Below, piece after piece: positions 8,949 through 19,100 of a stretch of 25,523 bases of DNA. Each line of letters begins with the position of its first letter. The stretch's first letter is position 1. Under the pieces are notes generated by a model. That model worked only from the letters and a program-made list of their open reading frames with translations. It ran no database searches and was not told the DNA's origin. Position numbers and translations under genes: made by a program. The stretch lies in NCBI GenBank assembly GCA_003568945.1, contig BDIP01000173.1, positions 1,588 to 27,110 of the forward strand. The letters run 5' to 3'. Source of the stretch: Kipferlia bialata. Its lineage: Eukaryota > Fornicata.

Positions 8949-11900
8949 GCACAGGGTGGTGCCAGAGTGGGAGGAGGCACAGATATATACCCACACTCAT
9001 ATATAGAGAGAGATAGTGACCTAGTATTAATCTCCTCACCCCAGCCCCCTGCCCACCCCCTTCGGACTGATGGATATATGTATACTAGCATGTGGTGTTA
9101 CAGTGATATGTGTATGTGTTCCTATAACTTTGAACTCATCTTACCCCCCAGCCCCCTGCGCACCCCCTCCGGACATAAATATATATAAATATATATGATA
9201 TATATATATATGATATATATATATATATGTACATGTGTCTATGGTTATTGTATATATTGTATATATTGTATTTATTCCATATACATACCCCTTACCCCCC
9301 AGCCCCCTGCGCACCCCCTTCGGACTGATATGTATATATGTATATCCATGACCATATTGTACTATTAGTCTAACCCCAGCCCCCTGCCCACCCCCTGCGG
9401 ACTGATGGGTATGCCCCCAGGGCATGGATGCACGGGGACCCAGACAGACAGCAGATGCAGAGAGAGGTGTGGATATATATTTATATACGTACATACATAT
9501 AGATACAATACTATAGGTATGGATGCACGGGGACCCAGACAGACAGCAGATGCAGAGGGAGGTATATAGATATAGATATATAGATACATATAGATATAGA
9601 TATATAGATACATATAGATATATATATATATATATATACATATAGTAACACTACTATATATATATGTATGGATGCACGGGGACCCAGACCGGCAGCAGAT
9701 GCAGAGGGAGGTAGGGATATATAGATATATGTATATTGATATATTGATACATATAGACACACTACAATATATATATATATATAGATGCACGGGGACCCAG
9801 ACAGAAAGCAGATGCAGAGGGAGGTATAGGCATACTCTATATACTGATGGTATATATGGGTATATATATATTTATGGATATATATGAATATGCACGGGGA
9901 CCCAGACAGACAGCACATTCAGAGGGAGGTGTGAATATATATATATATACATACATATAGATACAATACTATAGATATATATGCATGGGGACCCAGACAG
10001 ACAGCAGATGCAGAGGGAGGTGTGGATATACTCTATATACTATACTGATGATATATATATATATATATGCACGGGGACCCAGACAGACAGCAGATGCAGA
10101 GAGAGGTGTGGATATATTTATATATGTATATAGATATAGATACATATAGATACAATACTATAGGTATAGATGCACGGGGACCCAGACAGACAGCAGGTGC
10201 AGAGGGAGGTAGGGGATACATAATCTACAATTTCCCCTCTATATACATACTTGTTCTAACCCTGAGTCCATCTCGACTGAGTATGCCGCGAGAGTATACA
10301 TTATACCCAACACATATAGACATATTAGTACTATCATCTATATCTCACTGTACTATATACTATGTGACCCTATCTAACCCCCAGTCCATCTCCGCTGAGT
10401 ATGCGGCCCGGGTCCACCCAGTCGTGTTCCCACCCCTCACACACTCCACATACTTCCCAGTGCTGCAGGTACAATGATTATTCAGATACTGAATCTTTCT
10501 AATTGTGTGTTTCTGTATCTGTTGATCACCATTCACCCTAGGAAAGCGACTGGACCACTAAGACTTCTGTATCCATATTCATTACTCATTCTCTCTATAT
10601 ATGTGGTATATATATTGTTAGTGCTCTAACCCCCCCAGGACAGTGACTGGACCATTGAGGAGTATTAGTCTCCATATATATGCCTCTGTCTATATATATA
10701 TATATGCTCTACCCCCAGGACAGTGACTGGACCACTAAGACTTCTACTCTATGTGTGCGTATTCATTACTCATTCTCTCTCTATATATCTATATATCTTT
10801 GTCCATGCTCTTACCCCCCAGGACAGCGACTGGACCATTGAGGAGACCAGGGGGGTGGTGGATGCTATGGTCAGGGTGAGGATATATATGAGGATATAGT
10901 ATATACCGAGGACAGATAGGACATTAGATATTGGGTATAGGATATAAGTGTACATATGGGTCCGATACTTGGCCAATGGTCAGGGTACGGATGTGTGGAT
11001 ACGTATATATGCATATATACAAAATGGACATAAAGACATAGGTCATAGGATATAGGGGTGTGGTGTTTACATTGGTTAGGGTACGGATGTGTTAGTATGG
11101 ATATAGATTTTTATATCCCTGCATGGACCTCATTCGCCTCATGTATATATATATATATCTTATGTATACGTCCCCCCCCCCCCACCCCAGGCTGACCTTA
11201 ACCCAACTGTGGCAAGAGAGCTGTACAAGTTCAAGGTGGGTGTTGTATGTATAGTATATACAGATGTTCAAGGTGGGTGGTATATATGATGATACTGATG
11301 ACACTGAGCTATATAGGTTCAAGGTATGTATATTCTGATACTGATGTATTGTGTGTATGTGAAAGCATCATCAGTAGCTGATACTGATATCGTACAAGTT
11401 CAAGGTCTGCATATACAGATATATATAGTATATACAGATGTGTATAGTGTACAGATGAATACAAGTTCAAGGTTAGCAAAAATGTGAATCTGTCTCTTCC
11501 TCTGATATATATACGTTTTCAATATATTCCCTCCCAACACCAGGACCGATGTGAGGCATCTCTGCTCTGAAGAGGTTCCAAAATGCGTATAGTATAGGGT
11601 ATATGCATACACCCATATATCAAAATTTGTCTCACCCTAGGATAGATGTGAGGCGTCTCTGCTGAAGAGGTTCCAGGATGTATGCACCCTGTATGTGGAG
11701 CTGGCCAACAAGGGCAAGCTCAAGGAGGCATCTATGGGTGAGTGTATATATATCATGTATGTCATATATACAGATGGAGTCGTCAATGGGTGAGTATATA
11801 TATATATATACCATATGGGCAAGCTCAAGGAGGCATCTATGGGTGAGTGGTATGTAGCATGGTGTGACATAGTCAGACAACTGGTGCTGTTATACTGTTC

Positions 11901-14900
11901 ATCCCCCCCCCCCCTCACCCCAGACATCCAGCGGTCTGTGGCCCAGATAGCCAAGTCCAAGTTCGGAGCACCCAAGGCCAAGAGGGTCAATGCACCACAC
12001 TCGGAGGTAGGGTATATACTATAATTATGCAGTATGTATGTCAGTATGATTCAGACAGAGTTTGTAATGCACCGCACTCGGAGGTAGGGTGTATATATAC
12101 TACTATACTAGTGATATCGATTGTTGGACGCTTTTACTATATGAATTTCCAATGCACCACACTCGGAGGTAGGTGGTGTATTGTATCTGGAAAGAAGGAC
12201 AGTACTATCTGTATTCTGACTGTGTATACATATCCCACCCCAGAACCGTGCTAGGTGTATACTATGGGTAATATGAGTATCACTCTATACACTATATATA
12301 TAGAGAAGACAGAGTACAGGATTGTTCACTATATATATATATCCCACCCCAGAACCGTGCTAGGAAACAGTAGTACCCATGTTCTGACTGTGTGTATACT
12401 GTATCTCTGTATCTATACATGTCCCACCCCAGAACCGTGCCAGATGGCTAGCCGAGGCCCAGGCCGACCACTCTGTGCTACACCTGGCAGCTGCTAGGAT
12501 GAGGGAGATTGGGGGCAGGATGGAGACATACAAGGGTATGTGTTGTGTATACATTGGCAGGAGGTTCATATCCTGATAATGGTATCCTTCTGCCCCCTCA
12601 CCCCAGCTGCCTGGGACGAGTCGAAGGGAGGGGAGATCAGTGCCCCACCCCCGGCCATACCCATCTCTATCAACACAGGTATGGGTAGCTATATCGCTAT
12701 ACCCTACAATTATACAGAGTCACTATCTTGATTCCAATAGCCATCAACACAAGTGGGACAAGGATGTGATAAGAACTCACTAAGTCATGTAGATTTCTGA
12801 TTTCCGTATCCCCCATCTTCCTTCCTCACCCTAGGCCAGCGCCCCAAGTCCATGTCGCGTAGCATGAGGAACAACCAGACAGGGTATGGGTGGAAGAGAT
12901 ATAGTATATGTGTATATACATGATATGCACAATGATAACGATATGTTTCAACTATATAACAATATATATAAGCATGAGGAATAGCCAGACAGGGTGAGAC
13001 ACACAGTGTATATGTGTGATGAATGTATTCGCATTATCCACTCCTTCTCACCCCAGCCCTGGTGCCCCCTCCCCCGTGTCTCTCACATCCATATCGGCAC
13101 AGCAGACACTGGCGAGGTATGTAATATATACACAAGCATACGTATAGACATATAGACATATTGATATATATGAGTATATATATATATATATGATATACTA
13201 ATAAATATAGATAATGATATATCGGCACAGCAGACACTGGCGAGGTTGGTGGAGAAAAATAGTGAGACATAATTGTATGATCCTTCATATAAGTGTGTAT
13301 TTATGTGCCCTATACCCTACCCCCAGGTCCATCCCGGCCACTGTGCTCCTGGCACCCAAGGACGCAGAGAAGGTATGGCGAGACATATATGTATAGATGT
13401 ATAGATGAAGTAAGTTATACTATTAGTCATATACTATACCCTGAATGTCCCAGTGTCTCCCCCCCTCCCGCCCTCCCTCCCTTCTCCCTCTCACCACCTT
13501 TTCGCAGTGACGCCACTGCCTCTTCATTTTCTCCCTCTGTCTCTTCCTCTCTCCCTCTCTCTCCCTCCCTTCCTCCCTCTCTCTCCCCCCCTCACCCCCT
13601 AGGCCCGCAAGGCCATGTCCAGAGCGGACAGACAGACACTCGACTATCAGGTATGGACTGTATATACCAGTGTGCATATGGGATACTGTAATTCCCTCAA
13701 TTATGGCCGGGTACATTCATTGGCGCCATCTCCACCTGTCCGTATACTCCACCTGGTGTCTATAACTCATATGATATGCTCTATCTACTATACTGTATCC
13801 CTTCTAGATCCCGCAACGCCAGGTCCTCTTCTGATATCATGTATTGAATGGATATATGTGTCATCTATATAGTTGCCAACACTGTAGGTCCAGCAGCGCC
13901 AGGCCCTTCTCAACCACTATGGCTGGAGACCATCAGCCCAGTCTCAGCTACTGGTGCAGGTAGAGCGTGTATATATTGTTATATATGTGTATATGTATAA
14001 TCATCTCACCCCCAGGGCTGGACTGTGTCTGCTGCCCAGGGCGCCCCATTGGATGAACCTGACAAGGCAGTGCCCATACACATACTGCCACTGGGGGCAC
14101 TAGGTAAGGGGGTGTATGTGTATATATATGATTATGTATGTGTATATGGGGTACACTATACTCACCCCCAGCCTCTGCCCTCCCCTCTCGGGCCAAGGAC
14201 AGGGAGAGAGAGAGAGAGAGAGAGGCAGAGCGGACAGGGGAGACTGGGGTGGGGGGTAAGGGGAAGGGCAAGGGCCTGGCACTCCTCACAGTGTCACTCA
14301 CAGGGTACGTACTTGTGTATAGGGGTATACATCCGTATGATTACGATCCACATTCTTCTGGCACTGACCCCCCCCCCCCTGACTCCAGCAACGACACCCT
14401 ACCCCCTCCCAGGGTGAGTGAGGTGCTGTCCTATGCCCAGCCCCTGTCCAGACTAGAGGCATATGCCAGGGGGGAGGCACTGCAGAAGGTATAGGCACAT
14501 GCATGTGTATAGAGATATATATATGATATACATTGTCAGTGTATACATACGTGTCTGTGTCTTACTATTAAAGTATATATTTACCATATATGCCAGGGGG
14601 GAGGCACTGCAGAAGGTATGCGACTATATGCAATATAGTATATACTACCGTGTTTATCCCCTCCCTCACTTGCCAGGTCTCCAGCACCGAGATATCCAGG
14701 CTGATCAGAGGCCAGGGCGAGGGCTTCATCCCCCTGAGTGCCCCTGTCCCCTCTACTGTACTCACACCAAATGGCAGGGTGCATGATGTGTGCAGACTGT
14801 CACAGAGTGGGAGGTGTGTATGTATATGTATGTATGGATATATATGTATGGGTATGTGTATATATACCATACCATACTGACACTGATACCCATGTGTGCA

Positions 14901-15666
14901 GACTGTCACAGAGTGGCAGGTATGGATATATATGTATGTATGGGTATGTATATACATACTATACCATACTGACACTGATACCCATGTGTGCAGACTGTCA
15001 CAGAGTGGGAGGTATGGATATATATGTATGTATGGGTATATGTATGGGTATGTATATATATATATATATACAATATCATATTGATACTAACTCCAGCTCT
15101 GTCCCCCTTGGGGGTGGTTCCCCGGGCAGGGTGTGTATATATACTATATATGCTATACTGTATATATTCTATACTGTATATATATCATACTGACGCTCAG
15201 CTCTATCCCCCTTGGGGGTGGTGCCCAGGGCAGAGTGGATCAGTCCAGACTGAAGGGACTCAAGGAGGGGGTGGACAAGAGCAGGTGCAGATATCATACT
15301 GGTGGTGTGTTAGTTATAATTATATATATACGGATTCGTGTATATAGGATACTAATACTGGAGGCTCAAGGAAGGGGTGGACAAGAGTAGGTACAGATAC
15401 TGCGGTTGATTGATATGGTTGTATATATATATGTAGGTATATATATATGGTACTGTTAGTGGGTGTCTCTAGGAGGGGGTGGACAAGAGCATGTATGGAG
15501 ATACTCATACACTCTGATATATTAGTATTTAGTCTGTATATACCAACCCCCCCCCCCCACCCCAGTCTGTACCGAATCAGTATCAGTGTAGTATATACAC
15601 ACACATATCAAATGTATACGCATCAGTAGCAGTATAGTATAGTATATACATACTCACATACATATA

Positions 15667-15713
<47 letters not shown>

Positions 15714-15971
15714 CCCCTCCCCCCCCTCCCCCCCCCCCCCTCCCCCCCCCCCCCCCCCCCTTACATAAGTCTCTGTCTCCATAATTGTTATACTGATCCC
15801 AACAGTTTATATGTGTATGATGAGCGATTCTGAAACTCCATCTATGGATGTATTCGTAACCCTAGGCGTATCTCTGGTCACCCCATGTGCGACAGGGCAG
15901 TACTGTTGCTGAGGAGGGAGTTTGGAAGGAAACAGGTGTGTATTCTCTCTATACCCCCCCTTACTCTGTAA
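7466..15971 (+). CDS. Gene D: DMAP1/SWC4-like chromatin subunit, 25 mini-exons, 5' end unplaced
   Basis: Exons: 7466-7529, 7738-7786, 7991-8066, 8225-8273, 8424-8493, 8580-8641, 9380-9466, 10385-10468, 10822-10875, 11191-11235, 11641-11737, 11924-12006, 12433-12535, 12607-12678, 12835-12883, 13057-13116, 13327-13372, 13603-13650, 13888-13959, 14016-14103, 14172-14304, 14389-14488, 14677-14813, 15201-15284 and 15866-15935, with a TAA at 15971 if read on. Every junction is phase-matched; at least 627 residues. DMAP1/SWC4 is a SANT-domain subunit of the NuA4 acetyltransferase and the SWR1 H2A.Z remodeller in the nucleus. Resemblances judged from memory: SILDLPS near the start; VVPEWEEAQPPAHPLRTDG, like the DMAP1 WKWMPFTNPARKDG stretch; DSDWTIEET, like its SANT opening (DDAWTKAET); EASLLKRFQDVCTLY, like its DLKERYYHIC helix; and MCDRAVLLLRREF, like the C-terminal LRSDMVLLYELK. 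Exon 21 adds an RE repeat and a GKGKGKG stretch. No profile search was possible, so the family is probable, not proven. Confidence 0.6.
7601..7641 (+). repeat. Donor-edge copy of gene D exon 7466-7529
   Basis: The last about 41 bases of the exon (tacatccag, cagacacagggcacagggta, caggacag) recur as 7601-7641, followed by GT at 7642. The two copies are separated by a TA/TC microsatellite. Confidence 0.8.
7885..7919 (+). repeat. Acceptor-edge copy of gene D exon 7991-8066
   Basis: cttactcctag followed by gccaggagggctatggcccc and ccatgccctctct repeats the acceptor and first about 35 bases of the exon at 7991, 106 bases upstream of it. Confidence 0.8.
8320..8331 (+). repeat. Short donor-edge copy of gene D exon 8225-8273
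   Basis: aagggcaaggag followed by GT matches the exon end aaggggaaggag/GT. It is short, so weaker than the other cases. Confidence 0.5.
8651..8945. repeat. CA, TA and GA microsatellites in gene D intron 6
   Basis: Runs of (ca)n, (ta)n and (ga)n fill the intron between copies of the exon end. Examples are the TA run near 8673-8690, the GA run near 8797-8810, and a long GA run near 8917-8945. Confidence 0.85.
8717..8982 (+). repeat. Three donor-edge copies of gene D exon 8580-8641
   Basis: The exon end (gtggtgcctgagtgggagga, ggcgcag/GT) recurs at 8717-8743, 8817-8853 and 8946-8982. All three share ccagag in place of cctgag and cacag in place of cgcag, so they descend from one first copy. The first two keep GT; the third is followed by AT and has lost its donor. 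Confidence 0.85.
9045..9329 (+). repeat. Three acceptor-edge copies of gene D exon 9380-9466
   Basis: ctcaccccag or cttaccccccag followed by ccccctgcccacccccttcg occurs at 9045, 9152 and 9303 ahead of the complete exon at 9380. Each copy keeps its CTNAC...AG signal and 23-29 bases of exon start, then passes into TA microsatellite. Confidence 0.85.
9521..10208 (+). repeat. Seven donor-edge copies of gene D exon 9380-9466
   Basis: The last about 41 bases of the exon (gatgcacggggacccagaca, gacagcagatgcagagagag/GT) recur seven times, starting near 9521, 9670, 9784, 9890, 9981, 10067 and 10169. Start-to-start spacing is about 149, 114, 106, 91, 86 and 102. Each is followed by GT and by TA-rich microsatellite. 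Most carry gagggag where the exon has gagagag; the copy near 10067 has the exon form. Confidence 0.9.
10267..10300 (+). repeat. Acceptor-edge copy of gene D exon 10385-10468
   Basis: ctaaccctgag then tccatctcgactgagtatgc, cgcgagagt repeats the start of the exon at 10385 (tccatctccgctgagtatgc, ggcccgggt) with several substitutions, 118 bases upstream. Confidence 0.8.
10542..10746 (+). repeat. Three acceptor-edge copies of gene D exon 10822-10875
   Basis: CAG or TAG followed by ga(c/a)ag(t/c)gactggacca occurs at 10542, 10639 and 10719 before the complete exon at 10822. Copies 1 and 3 share the downstream string actaagacttct, showing that the duplicated unit included more than the exon edge. 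Confidence 0.85.
10971..11080 (+). repeat. Two short donor-edge copies of gene D exon 10822-10875
   Basis: The exon end atggtcagg/GT recurs as aatggtcagg/gtacgg (ending 10984) and attggttagg/gtacgg (ending 11080). Both share the following gtacggatgtgt, supporting duplication of edge plus intron start. Confidence 0.65.
11264..11471 (+). repeat. Four donor-edge copies of gene D exon 11191-11235
   Basis: The exon end tacaagttcaag/GT recurs ending at 11272, 11323, 11404 and 11471. Each is followed by GT (gtgggt, gtatgt, gtctgc, gttagc). The first two are shorter. Confidence 0.75.
11544..11583 (+). repeat. Acceptor-edge copy of gene D exon 11641-11737
   Basis: caacaccag then gaccgatgtgaggcatctct, gctctgaagaggttcca repeats the first about 38 bases of the exon at 11641. 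It carries a two-base insertion that would break the frame if used. Confidence 0.85.
11773..11842 (+). repeat. Donor-edge copies of gene D exon 11641-11737
   Basis: Positions 11817-11842 (gggcaagctcaaggaggcat, ctatgg) followed by gtgagtgg copy the exon end exactly. A weaker relative (cgtcaatgg/gtgagt) ends at 11789. Confidence 0.85.
12066..12168 (+). repeat. Two donor-edge copies of gene D exon 11924-12006
   Basis: aatgcacc(g/a)cactcggag followed by gtaggg or gtaggt occurs at 12066-12083 and 12151-12168, repeating the exon end aatgcaccacactcggag/gtaggg. Confidence 0.85.
12244..12366 (+). repeat. Two acceptor-edge copies of gene D exon 12433-12535
   Basis: tcccaccccag followed by aaccgtgctagg occurs at 12244 and 12353 before the complete exon at 12433 (tcccaccccag, aaccgtgccaga). 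The intronic string ttctgactgtgt is also repeated (near 12214 and 12381), so the unit spans the intron end plus exon start. Confidence 0.8.
12738..12752 (+). repeat. Short donor-edge copy of gene D exon 12607-12678
   Basis: agccatcaacacaagt resembles the exon end tctatcaacacag/GT. It is short, and the donor is shifted by one base. Confidence 0.4.
12971..12993 (+). repeat. Donor-edge copy of gene D exon 12835-12883
   Basis: agcatgaggaatagccagac, agg followed by gtgaga repeats the exon end agcatgaggaacaaccagac, agg/GT with two substitutions. Confidence 0.85.
13219..13244 (+). repeat. Donor-edge copy of gene D exon 13057-13116
   Basis: atatcggcacagcagacact, ggcgag followed by gttggt is an exact copy of the last 26 bases of the exon, 128 bases downstream across a TA microsatellite. 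Confidence 0.85.
13450..13602 (+). repeat. Pyrimidine-rich CT tract ending in the acceptor of exon 13603
   Basis: The second half of the intron 13373-13602 is almost only C and T (runs of ccctccctcc and ctctctctcc), interrupted by one short mixed stretch near 13500-13525. It ends ctcaccccctag. No exon-edge copy is visible here. Confidence 0.75.
13808..13833 (+). repeat. Acceptor-edge copy of gene D exon 13888-13959
   Basis: cttctag then atcccgcaacgccaggtcct, cttct resembles the exon start gtccagcagcgccaggccct, tctc. It has several changes, so it appears to be an older copy. Confidence 0.65.
14587..14615 (+). repeat. Donor-edge copy of gene D exon 14389-14488
   Basis: atatgccaggggggaggcac, tgcagaag followed by gtatgc matches the exon end without visible change. 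Confidence 0.9.
14871..15032 (+). repeat. Two donor-edge units of gene D exon 14677-14813, period 92
   Basis: gtgtgcagactgtcacagag, tgg(c/g)ag/gtatgg occurs at 14893-14919 and 14985-15011, copying the exon end. Flanks are shared too (ccatactgacactgataccc before; atatatgtatgtatgg after), so a 92-base unit was duplicated whole. Confidence 0.9.
15097..15133 (+). repeat. Acceptor-edge copy of gene D exon 15201-15284
   Basis: actaactccag then ctctgtcccccttgggggtg, gttccccgggcagggtg repeats the first about 36 bases of the exon at 15201, 104 bases upstream, with a few substitutions. Confidence 0.85.
15361..15492 (+). repeat. Donor-edge copies of gene D exon 15201-15284
   Basis: gaggctcaaggaaggggtgg, acaagagtag/GT at 15361-15390 and ggagggggtggacaagagca/tg at 15472-15492 repeat the exon end ctcaaggagggggtggacaa, gagcag/GT. 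The second copy has an altered donor. Confidence 0.8.
15668..15760. repeat. Poly-C tract of about 93 bases in the last intron of gene D
   Basis: The run is nearly pure C with only a few interspersed T and one G. The minus strand is therefore G-rich. True length is uncertain because such runs are hard to sequence. Confidence 0.85.
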
Positions 15972-16139
15972 TAGGATGTCTTAGAGAATCATACTCTTCC
16001 ATATATATATATATGTGTGTGTGTGTGTGTATGGTGGAGAAGGGATTATTGCTCTCTCGTTGCCGAAACCCCAACGCATATGGTCCTCTCTCTCTCCATA
16101 GGTATATATATGTATGTTTGTTTGTGCGAACATATAGGT

Positions 16140-19100
16140 ATGAAGGAACGTCTTCAGGGTGTACTATTTCTCTCTCGCTCAGAATGTCTAATTATTGCTG
16201 ACACCCAGCCTGCTGTGGTCCTACGACTCGCCAGCACACCTGGCAAGCGTAGTGCTAGGGAGGTGACAGGCACTGCTGCCAGTGCCCTCAATAAGGGTGC
16301 AGTTACTACCTCCGGTACTACCAGGGGGGCAGTGTCCTTACCTGCTAAGCGGGTGCCTCCCGTACACGCTACTGCCATGCATCAAACACCTCTTGTCACC
16401 GCCACCCCCAATTCTGAGACTGATGTTTCCCGTCCTTCTGAGAGTGTACACGCAACTGCAAGTGGTGCCACTACCCAACCCATCCCAACGGTGTCCGATA
16501 CTGCCACTACTATACCAGATTCAGTGTGTGTGGATACTTCAGCCTCCTCCTGTTGTGAGCGTGGGTGTCTATCCCTCTACCACTCGTACAAGTCAGTACT
16601 CGCCAAGCAGCGCAAGCGAGAGCAACTCTCTGAGTCAGAGCAGGGTGTGATGGAAGGGGAGGGGCTTGGGGCTGCCACTCCTATGCTGAATGCACTGAGG
16701 TGTATGAAGAGAGAGCTTAGGGGTCAGCACGGGCAGAGCAAGAGGATGCGGCAAATCATATTCATTGGGTCATGGATGATGGGGGGTGAGGGTACAGGGG
16801 GAAACGCTCTCTCCTCACCTTGCGATGCAGCCATTGCACGTATGCTTGGCGTCAGTGTGGGGTTTGTAACCTCTGCTAGGGACTCTCTAGAAGCAGAGGC
16901 ATCTGAGGCAATATCCTCCTCTGAGGAGTCTAGCAGTGAGAGAGTAGGTACTATACCCTATGGTGATGCACCACCAGGGTACCCAGAGGGTGAGGTGGAG
17001 CTAAGGGTGGAGACACAGACTCAGTCACAAGAGGTAGAGAGGGAGAGAGAGGAGGGAGAGGAGGAGAGTGAGGAGTCTACCCCCTATGGATACTCCCCTA
17101 TACCTTACAAGTGCTGCCAGAAAGGTTGTCTGCGCAATCTCTCCCGCTCTGACAGGGAGAGACTAGGGGCTGCCGTTACTGAGATGCGGAGGTCCCTGCG
17201 GAGTCTCTCTCCTCTCGAGCGGGCAAGGCTGAAGGTGGAGTTCTTTGCCAAGTACATCTATGACGTTGACAAGAGAGAGCACAAGCTGCCTATTGTTTGT
17301 AACTCGGCCATTCGGTCACTCTCGCTCTCTACTTCGACGTCGCAGTTAATCAAGCGTGCTGTGACGCGATATGGGTCCCATCGTGCAAAGAACGGTGTAC
17401 GGTCACCTGGGCCTACCGAGGTAGTGAAGAGAGAGAAGGAAGAGGAGAGTGAGGAGGAAGAGGAGGAAGATGAGGAGGAGGATACTCTCTATGACCGTTT
17501 CCCATCTTCAAGGTCTAGTGCTGCTCGACAGACAACTGCTTCTGAGGTAGCGAGGGACCACCTTGAGGGTATAGAGGAGGCTGCTGCTGCCTTATGTGCT
17601 GAGTTTGGTAGTATGAGGGCTGTACCATCCAACAGGAAGGTTGCTTTCATCCGAGAGTGGTTCTGCAACAGCTCAGGTGCCATTACTCATAACCGTACAG
17701 ACATCAGAGCCTATATGAGTTGCGGCTCTGAGATCATTGCCACTGTAACTAAGAATCCTCGTCCAAAGGTGACCCCATCTACCTCACAGAGAGGCAGATC
17801 TCAGCGACATGTCTCTGATAGGGGAGCGTCTAGTATCTCCACCCCTGCCGGTGTGTCTAGTACTACATGTCCCCCCGGCACCCTGTACGAGGGACAGGAG
17901 GTGGGCCCTCTATATGCATGGCTGCAGCGGAGATACCCGGATAAGCACCTCCCTGCTGCTAAAGAGGCCAAGAGGCAGCTTATCCAGAGGTGCTGCATTG
18001 ACATAGCCACTGGCAGGCTGGCTGCCAAGCACAGACTGGTCAAGGAGTGGTTCCACTGTGGGGGTGACACAATGCTAGCAGTGGAGAGGGAGTGTGTACA
18101 ACTAGTGGCTGAGAGGGGAACTGTCTACACCAGGGAAGAGCGGTTGCAGGCGATACACAACCTTAAGTGTGAGATGGAGAAGGAGAGTGATGTTGCAACG
18201 ACACCAAGGCGTGGTAGGAGAGACTCTACCGGTAGTAATAAGCGTCCTCGCAGTAAGGTCAGACATAGTAGGGATGTGGGACCCCCTGGTACTATACATG
18301 AAGGAGAGGACATGGCAGCAGCATATGCAGCCTATGCCGCTGAGTATCCTGGGCATATCAAGACACCAGAGGGCAAGGCAGTCAGACTCAGACTGATCAG
18401 GGAGTGGCTGCTCGACAGAGAGACTGGGCTGCTAACCGTGCCCTACTCTGTAGCAGAGGCCGCCTGGCACTGTGGGGGAGATGTCATCAAGGAGGCCATG
18501 GCTCAGGAGAGACGGGAGAGAGAGGGGTCAGAGGGGTCAGAGGGAGAGACTGTTGACCAGCCCAATCTGTTGGCTAGTGATTCCGAAGATTCCTCCTCTG
18601 TAGACGTGGATATGTCATCTGAGAGTGTAGATGACCAGGTCACATACTATCCAGAGATGGAGGAGGAGTTTGTGTGGGAGAGTGAGACCAGTACCTCTAT
18701 CCAGGAGTATGCAGGGTCTGCTGCCATCGATACACCCACTCAGAGTGGTGATATGACGGCAGGTGGCTATTTCCCATCCACTTGCTGTTCCAACCAATGT
18801 CTCTCCAGTCTCCCAGTCTCCACTCAGTATGAGCTTAGGTCAGCACTGGATACCATGCTTGCATCCTTTGAGGGCATGTCCAGAGAGGACACTGCCAACG
18901 CCAAGCTGGACTTCTTTATGAGGCATGTCTACGACATCGACCGCGGTGCCTACCGTATCCACCCTAAGCCTTGCAACAAGGCTCTCAGATACTCCCTTAG
19001 ACTCTCTGACTCTGGACATGCACTGGTCACTCGGGGCAAGGTCCGGGCCATGATCCTTAAGGACCAAGTGCCAGATGAGGTTGGGTTCCCAGGCACCTAC

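Noticed and set aside
8592-9918. Several Tyr/Ile- and Ser/Leu-rich open frames on both strands
   Set aside because: They are translations of TA, CA and GA microsatellites and exon-edge copies within introns of gene D.
9521-10208. CRISPR-like or minisatellite array
   Set aside because: Repeats of about 41 bases are spaced by TA microsatellite, not unique spacers. The repeat equals an exon end, and the context is eukaryotic and spliced.
15805-15832. Exon after cccaacag reading SLYVYDERF
   Set aside because: It enters in the right phase but meets a stop before any donor. Direct joining of 15284 to 15866 keeps the frame, so it is more likely a decayed edge copy or chance.
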